From the NCBI RefSeq assembly GCF_001874525.1, contig NZ_LKAQ01000004.1, forward strand, positions 1,653,171-1,717,170: a stretch of DNA of 64,000 nt, read 5' to 3'. Shown piece after piece: positions 61,663 through 64,000 of this stretch; positions within the stretch are counted from its first letter, which is position 1, and every line of letters begins with the position of its first letter. The notes beneath the pieces are model-generated. The model was not told the origin of the DNA, made no database searches, and was given only the letters and a program-made list of their open reading frames with translations. The translations under genes and the position numbers were made by a program. The stretch comes from Pseudodesulfovibrio hydrargyri. GTDB lineage: Bacteria > Desulfobacterota > Desulfovibrionia > Desulfovibrionales > Desulfovibrionaceae.

Positions 61663-62313
61663 ATGGCAATATCCAACACCGTTTGCGTTTCATCATTAGA
61701 TTCAACATATATCTTGTCCCCTGAACGCTATGATCCCCGGCGAAGTGTCAACCTATATTCAAAGGTGACTCTGGGTGACATATGCTCCTTAAGGAAGGAA
61801 TCCTTTAATCCAAAGAAAGCGTCTTCTGACGATATGTGCCTAGTCCTAGACACCAATGATGCGTCTGAAGGTGTCATTTTTACACGTAAAACCTGCGTAT
61901 CCGGGCCAGAAGTAGGTAGTTCAAAGAAGATCATTCACGCAGGCGATATAATTATATCCCGCCTACGTCCTTACTTGCGTCAAGTTGCATATGTTGATGA
62001 CGCTTTGTTTCATTTACATGAAGGGAACTACAGAATCATTTGTAGTACAGAGTTTTATGTGTTGGCTCCAAAAGAATCATCAATTGGCTTTTTGGTTCCT
62101 TATCTTCTCTCCTCAGTCATTCAGGATTCTCTTCAGGCATCAACAGAAGGTGGACATCATCCACGGTTTTCGGTTGACACCTTACTTAAACTTCCTATTC
62201 CCGAAGACCTGCTAGCCATGAGTAATAATCTGTCGGACAGCACCCTACGGCATGTGAATATGTTCAGGGAAGGTGAGCAAGGGTTGTTTAAATTGATACC
62301 CGACTTCAGCTAG
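61663..62313 (+). CDS. Half-size specificity (HsdS-like) subunit
   Basis: 216 residues, about half the length of a full HsdS, with one target-recognition-domain-like unit: VTLGDICSLRKESFNPKKAS, IHAGDIIISRLRPYLRQVAYV and STEGGHHPRFSVDTLLKLPIP are typical. As one recognition domain it would have to dimerise or read a half-site. GGAG precedes the ATG, 11 bases after the methyltransferase stop. Confidence 0.85.
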   Translation: MAISNTVCVSSLDSTYILSPERYDPRRSVNLYSKVTLGDICSLRKESFNPKKASSDDMCLVLDTNDASEGVIFTRKTCVSGPEVGSSKKIIHAGDIIISRLRPYLRQVAYVDDALFHLHEGNYRIICSTEFYVLAPKESSIGFLVPYLLSSVIQDSLQASTEGGHHPRFSVDTLLKLPIPEDLLAMSNNLSDSTLRHVNMFREGEQGLFKLIPDFS

Positions 62314-62466
62314 TCGATAAGCAAAGTCGAGGGCGGTTATCCTGAAATCCCTGTAATTTCAACGTGCTGAGAATCGGACACATTTCTAGGTGAAAATAAT
62401 GCAAATAATGGGTCAGGTCAACGATCTAACTTGTTAAAGTGCTTGAATCTTTTGTTCAGCTGGCAC

Positions 62467-62526
62467 CCTGTCACGCCGGAGGCCGCGAGTTCGAGTCTCG
62501 TCGGCTCCGCCACTAAAGAACAAGGA
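62467..62526 (+). repeat. Right 60-bp direct repeat with tRNA-Asp 3' half (putative attR)
   Basis: Exact copy of 57444-57503; the 5' half of the tRNA is absent, so this is not a functional tRNA. Confidence 0.85.
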
Positions 62527-62562
62527 CATCAAGCAATGAGCTTGGTGTCCTTTTTCTTTTTC
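62522..62562 (+). terminator. Terminator-like hairpin at the right repeat
   Basis: AAGGACATCAAG pairs with CTTGGTGTCCTT, followed by TTTCTTTTTC. Confidence 0.75.
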
Positions 62563-62612
62563 TGGTTGATCGCCAAACAATCTAGAAAAGCCCTTTGATT
62601 TGGTTACGGCCA

Positions 62613-63791
62613 CTATCTTTGTATCATTTCGATAATGTTATCTAGTCGGCGCAGAAGGTCATCGTATGTCATAATATCTATAATATTAGCATATTTTCGC
62701 TTGATAATTTCGAAGTCAAACCTTTGATCTGAGTCGAAGTTCTTGTCTCGACCAAGGATTACCATTGCTTTAGGGTTTGTCACTTGAAGCTTAAGATCAA
62801 CAGGCAATTCGTCTTTTCTCTTTTCATAAATGGTACGCTCTCCTTCCCGGCCCCACTTGTTGAGGTGAAAAAGGTATTTTTCAACCTGCATGACGGAACC
62901 ACCTAGCTCCATCTTAGGGGTGTAGTTATCCCGATACCTTCTTTTGGAAAGGAGACAATCATCAAAGGGTTGTTTAATTTCAATAACATCTATAGTGCCA
63001 TTGGCGTCCACTAGAGTTAAGTCTATGTAGCGGTCGGTTGTTTTTGACGGGTTAGAGTAGAAATCCTTAATGTGAAGGTTCTCAAGAACCGCTACGTATT
63101 TGGGAAATATCAGAAGTAGGAAACTGACAATTTTTTTTTGCCAATCTCTTTCCTTATATGAATCAGCACTTTTAAGCATCAACTGTAATTCTTCGCGTAT
63201 GAATACAAACTTTTGAGCTTCATAGTCTTTTATGAATTCGACACGAGGAGAAAGTCTGGATGTGTGTTTATGTTCGAGGTGCTTTTTAAGCTTGAGTTGG
63301 GCATCTGTCATTGTCTCAAAATAATCACCAAGAATCCTGCTGATCCTTGCACCTGCGTAATGTGTTAGCTCTGTTGTATTAGGAAAACTCCGTAGCAGGT
63401 CTTCAAATGCCTCGTTTGGGATAGCCTTTTCAAGGCTTCCTCCAATGACAATTTGTTCATTCACGAGGCTGTCTATTTTTCGGAATATTGAGATATTCCT
63501 GTGGGCAATGAAAGACTTGTGTGTCAGTTTGACTTCAGCGGCGATCAGTAAGTCGTGTTTTAATTCAAGAAAATCTTTGTTGATCCTGAAATATTCTCCT
63601 CGCCTTCTCCCCAGTATGAATATGCGGGTGTAGTCACTTGGTGCACCGTCGTGTTGAGTGAAAGTGAATACCCTTTTTAAGTTGACTGCTCCATATTGTT
63701 GGATATTCTGGTCAATCCAATCAGCACTAAAATGCCTTTCGCTTTCATACTTAATAAGTAATCTGTTTCTATCTTTGATAATCGTTATCAT
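62613..63791 (-). CDS. Shedu (SduA, DUF4263)-type anti-phage nuclease
   Basis: 392 residues. The C-terminal half holds a PD-(D/E)XK core with D257, E271 and K273 (IDVIEIKQP) followed by QVEKYLFHL, as in Shedu. Shedu is a single-gene phage-defence system. The N-terminal half is more variable and presumably senses the trigger. It directly adjoins the right 60-bp repeat. Starts at ATG 63791 with a weak ribosome binding site. Confidence 0.8.
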   Translation of the reverse strand: MITIIKDRNRLLIKYESERHFSADWIDQNIQQYGAVNLKRVFTFTQHDGAPSDYTRIFILGRRRGEYFRINKDFLELKHDLLIAAEVKLTHKSFIAHRNISIFRKIDSLVNEQIVIGGSLEKAIPNEAFEDLLRSFPNTTELTHYAGARISRILGDYFETMTDAQLKLKKHLEHKHTSRLSPRVEFIKDYEAQKFVFIREELQLMLKSADSYKERDWQKKIVSFLLLIFPKYVAVLENLHIKDFYSNPSKTTDRYIDLTLVDANGTIDVIEIKQPFDDCLLSKRRYRDNYTPKMELGGSVMQVEKYLFHLNKWGREGERTIYEKRKDELPVDLKLQVTNPKAMVILGRDKNFDSDQRFDFEIIKRKYANIIDIMTYDDLLRRLDNIIEMIQR

Positions 63792-64000
63792 ATTTAACGC
63801 TCATAATATCTTTAATGTCTTAGCGGTCAGAAAGGGGTCTAGTCTCTTAGATTACTTCTGTTAGGAGCCAGATAACAGATGGTTGATTGTCAATCTAGCC
63901 CTGTTTGTAGAGGCCAGACGGGCTATGTGTTTTATAGTCTAGTGGCTCTGAGGCTATAAGCAATCTTGCTTGGAACAAGTTTATTAATAGTCCTAATAAG
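63792..64000. other. AT-rich upstream region of the Shedu gene, right edge
   Basis: No gene visible. A possible -10 (TATTAT on the minus strand) lies about 15 bases upstream of the Shedu start; no firm -35. Confidence 0.4.

Larger units (their letters stand above)
62314..62612. other. Intergenic region holding the right end of the 5-kb element
   Basis: Contains TCGGACACAT at 62374-62383, the right 60-bp repeat and its terminator. No gene. Confidence 0.6.

Overview
The window looks like a chromosome segment of a high-GC, strictly anaerobic sulfate-reducing deltaproteobacterium of the Desulfovibrio/Pseudodesulfovibrio type. The signs are a complete hdrCBA-flxDCBA electron-bifurcation operon, a DRTGG-type phosphate acetyltransferase beside acetate kinase, pyruvate:ferredoxin oxidoreductase genes, ADP-forming acyl-CoA synthetase, TRAP transporters and a c-heme chemoreceptor. 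All assignments are by reading the translations and comparing motifs from memory; no database search was run.

Layout. 1-5.5 kb: pta-ackA, a TrfA-like replication-initiator homologue and a small ferritin-like protein. 5.5-12.3 kb: the NADH/heterodisulfide reductase operon hdrCBA-flxDCBA. 12.8-39.2 kb: a long catabolic region, nearly all on the minus strand. It holds ubiD, the lower meta-cleavage enzymes (hydratase, acylating acetaldehyde dehydrogenase, aldolase), an IclR regulator, divergent larB-larC (nickel-pincer cofactor biosynthesis), a chemoreceptor, ubiX, an Ldh2-family 2-hydroxyacid dehydrogenase, a TAXI-TRAP transporter, a pyruvate:ferredoxin oxidoreductase set with an embedded FAD/NAD oxidoreductase, an ADP-forming acyl-CoA synthetase, and a three-gene operon of ferredoxin-BFD protein, LarA-like enzyme and a QPRTase-like/MoCF fusion. 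39.6-46 kb: envelope genes (NlpC/P60, BON, small lipoproteins, a pseudouridine synthase, ydbL-ynbE-ydbH). 46.2-52.3 kb: a DctPQM TRAP transporter, an FG-GAP protein and an RsmB/F-like RNA methyltransferase. 52.4-64 kb: an accretion zone at tRNA-Val/tRNA-Asp with repeated 3' fragments of tRNA-Asp and lower-GC cargo, including a restriction-modification cassette without HsdR and a Shedu-type nuclease.

How it fits together. The catabolic region reads as a route for an imported carboxylate. The TAXI transporter takes it up; the LarA-like enzyme and Ldh2 would act on a 2-hydroxyacid; UbiD (with prenyl-FMN from UbiX) would decarboxylate an unsaturated acid; the hydratase and aldolase would give pyruvate plus acetaldehyde; and both would become acetyl-CoA (POR and the acylating dehydrogenase), then acetate plus ATP by the ADP-forming synthetase. 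The substrate is not known. The most unusual part is the LarA-like enzyme. It keeps the lysine/histidine spacing that holds the nickel-pincer nucleotide but lacks one catalytic histidine, and it lies beside a diverged quinolinate-phosphoribosyltransferase-like protein with a histidine-rich tail. A 19-bp operator-like sequence occurs upstream of both large catabolic operons, consistent with joint control by the IclR protein.

The tRNA zone looks like successive integrations. One 5-kb element is bounded by exact 60-bp repeats and carries no integrase inside the window.
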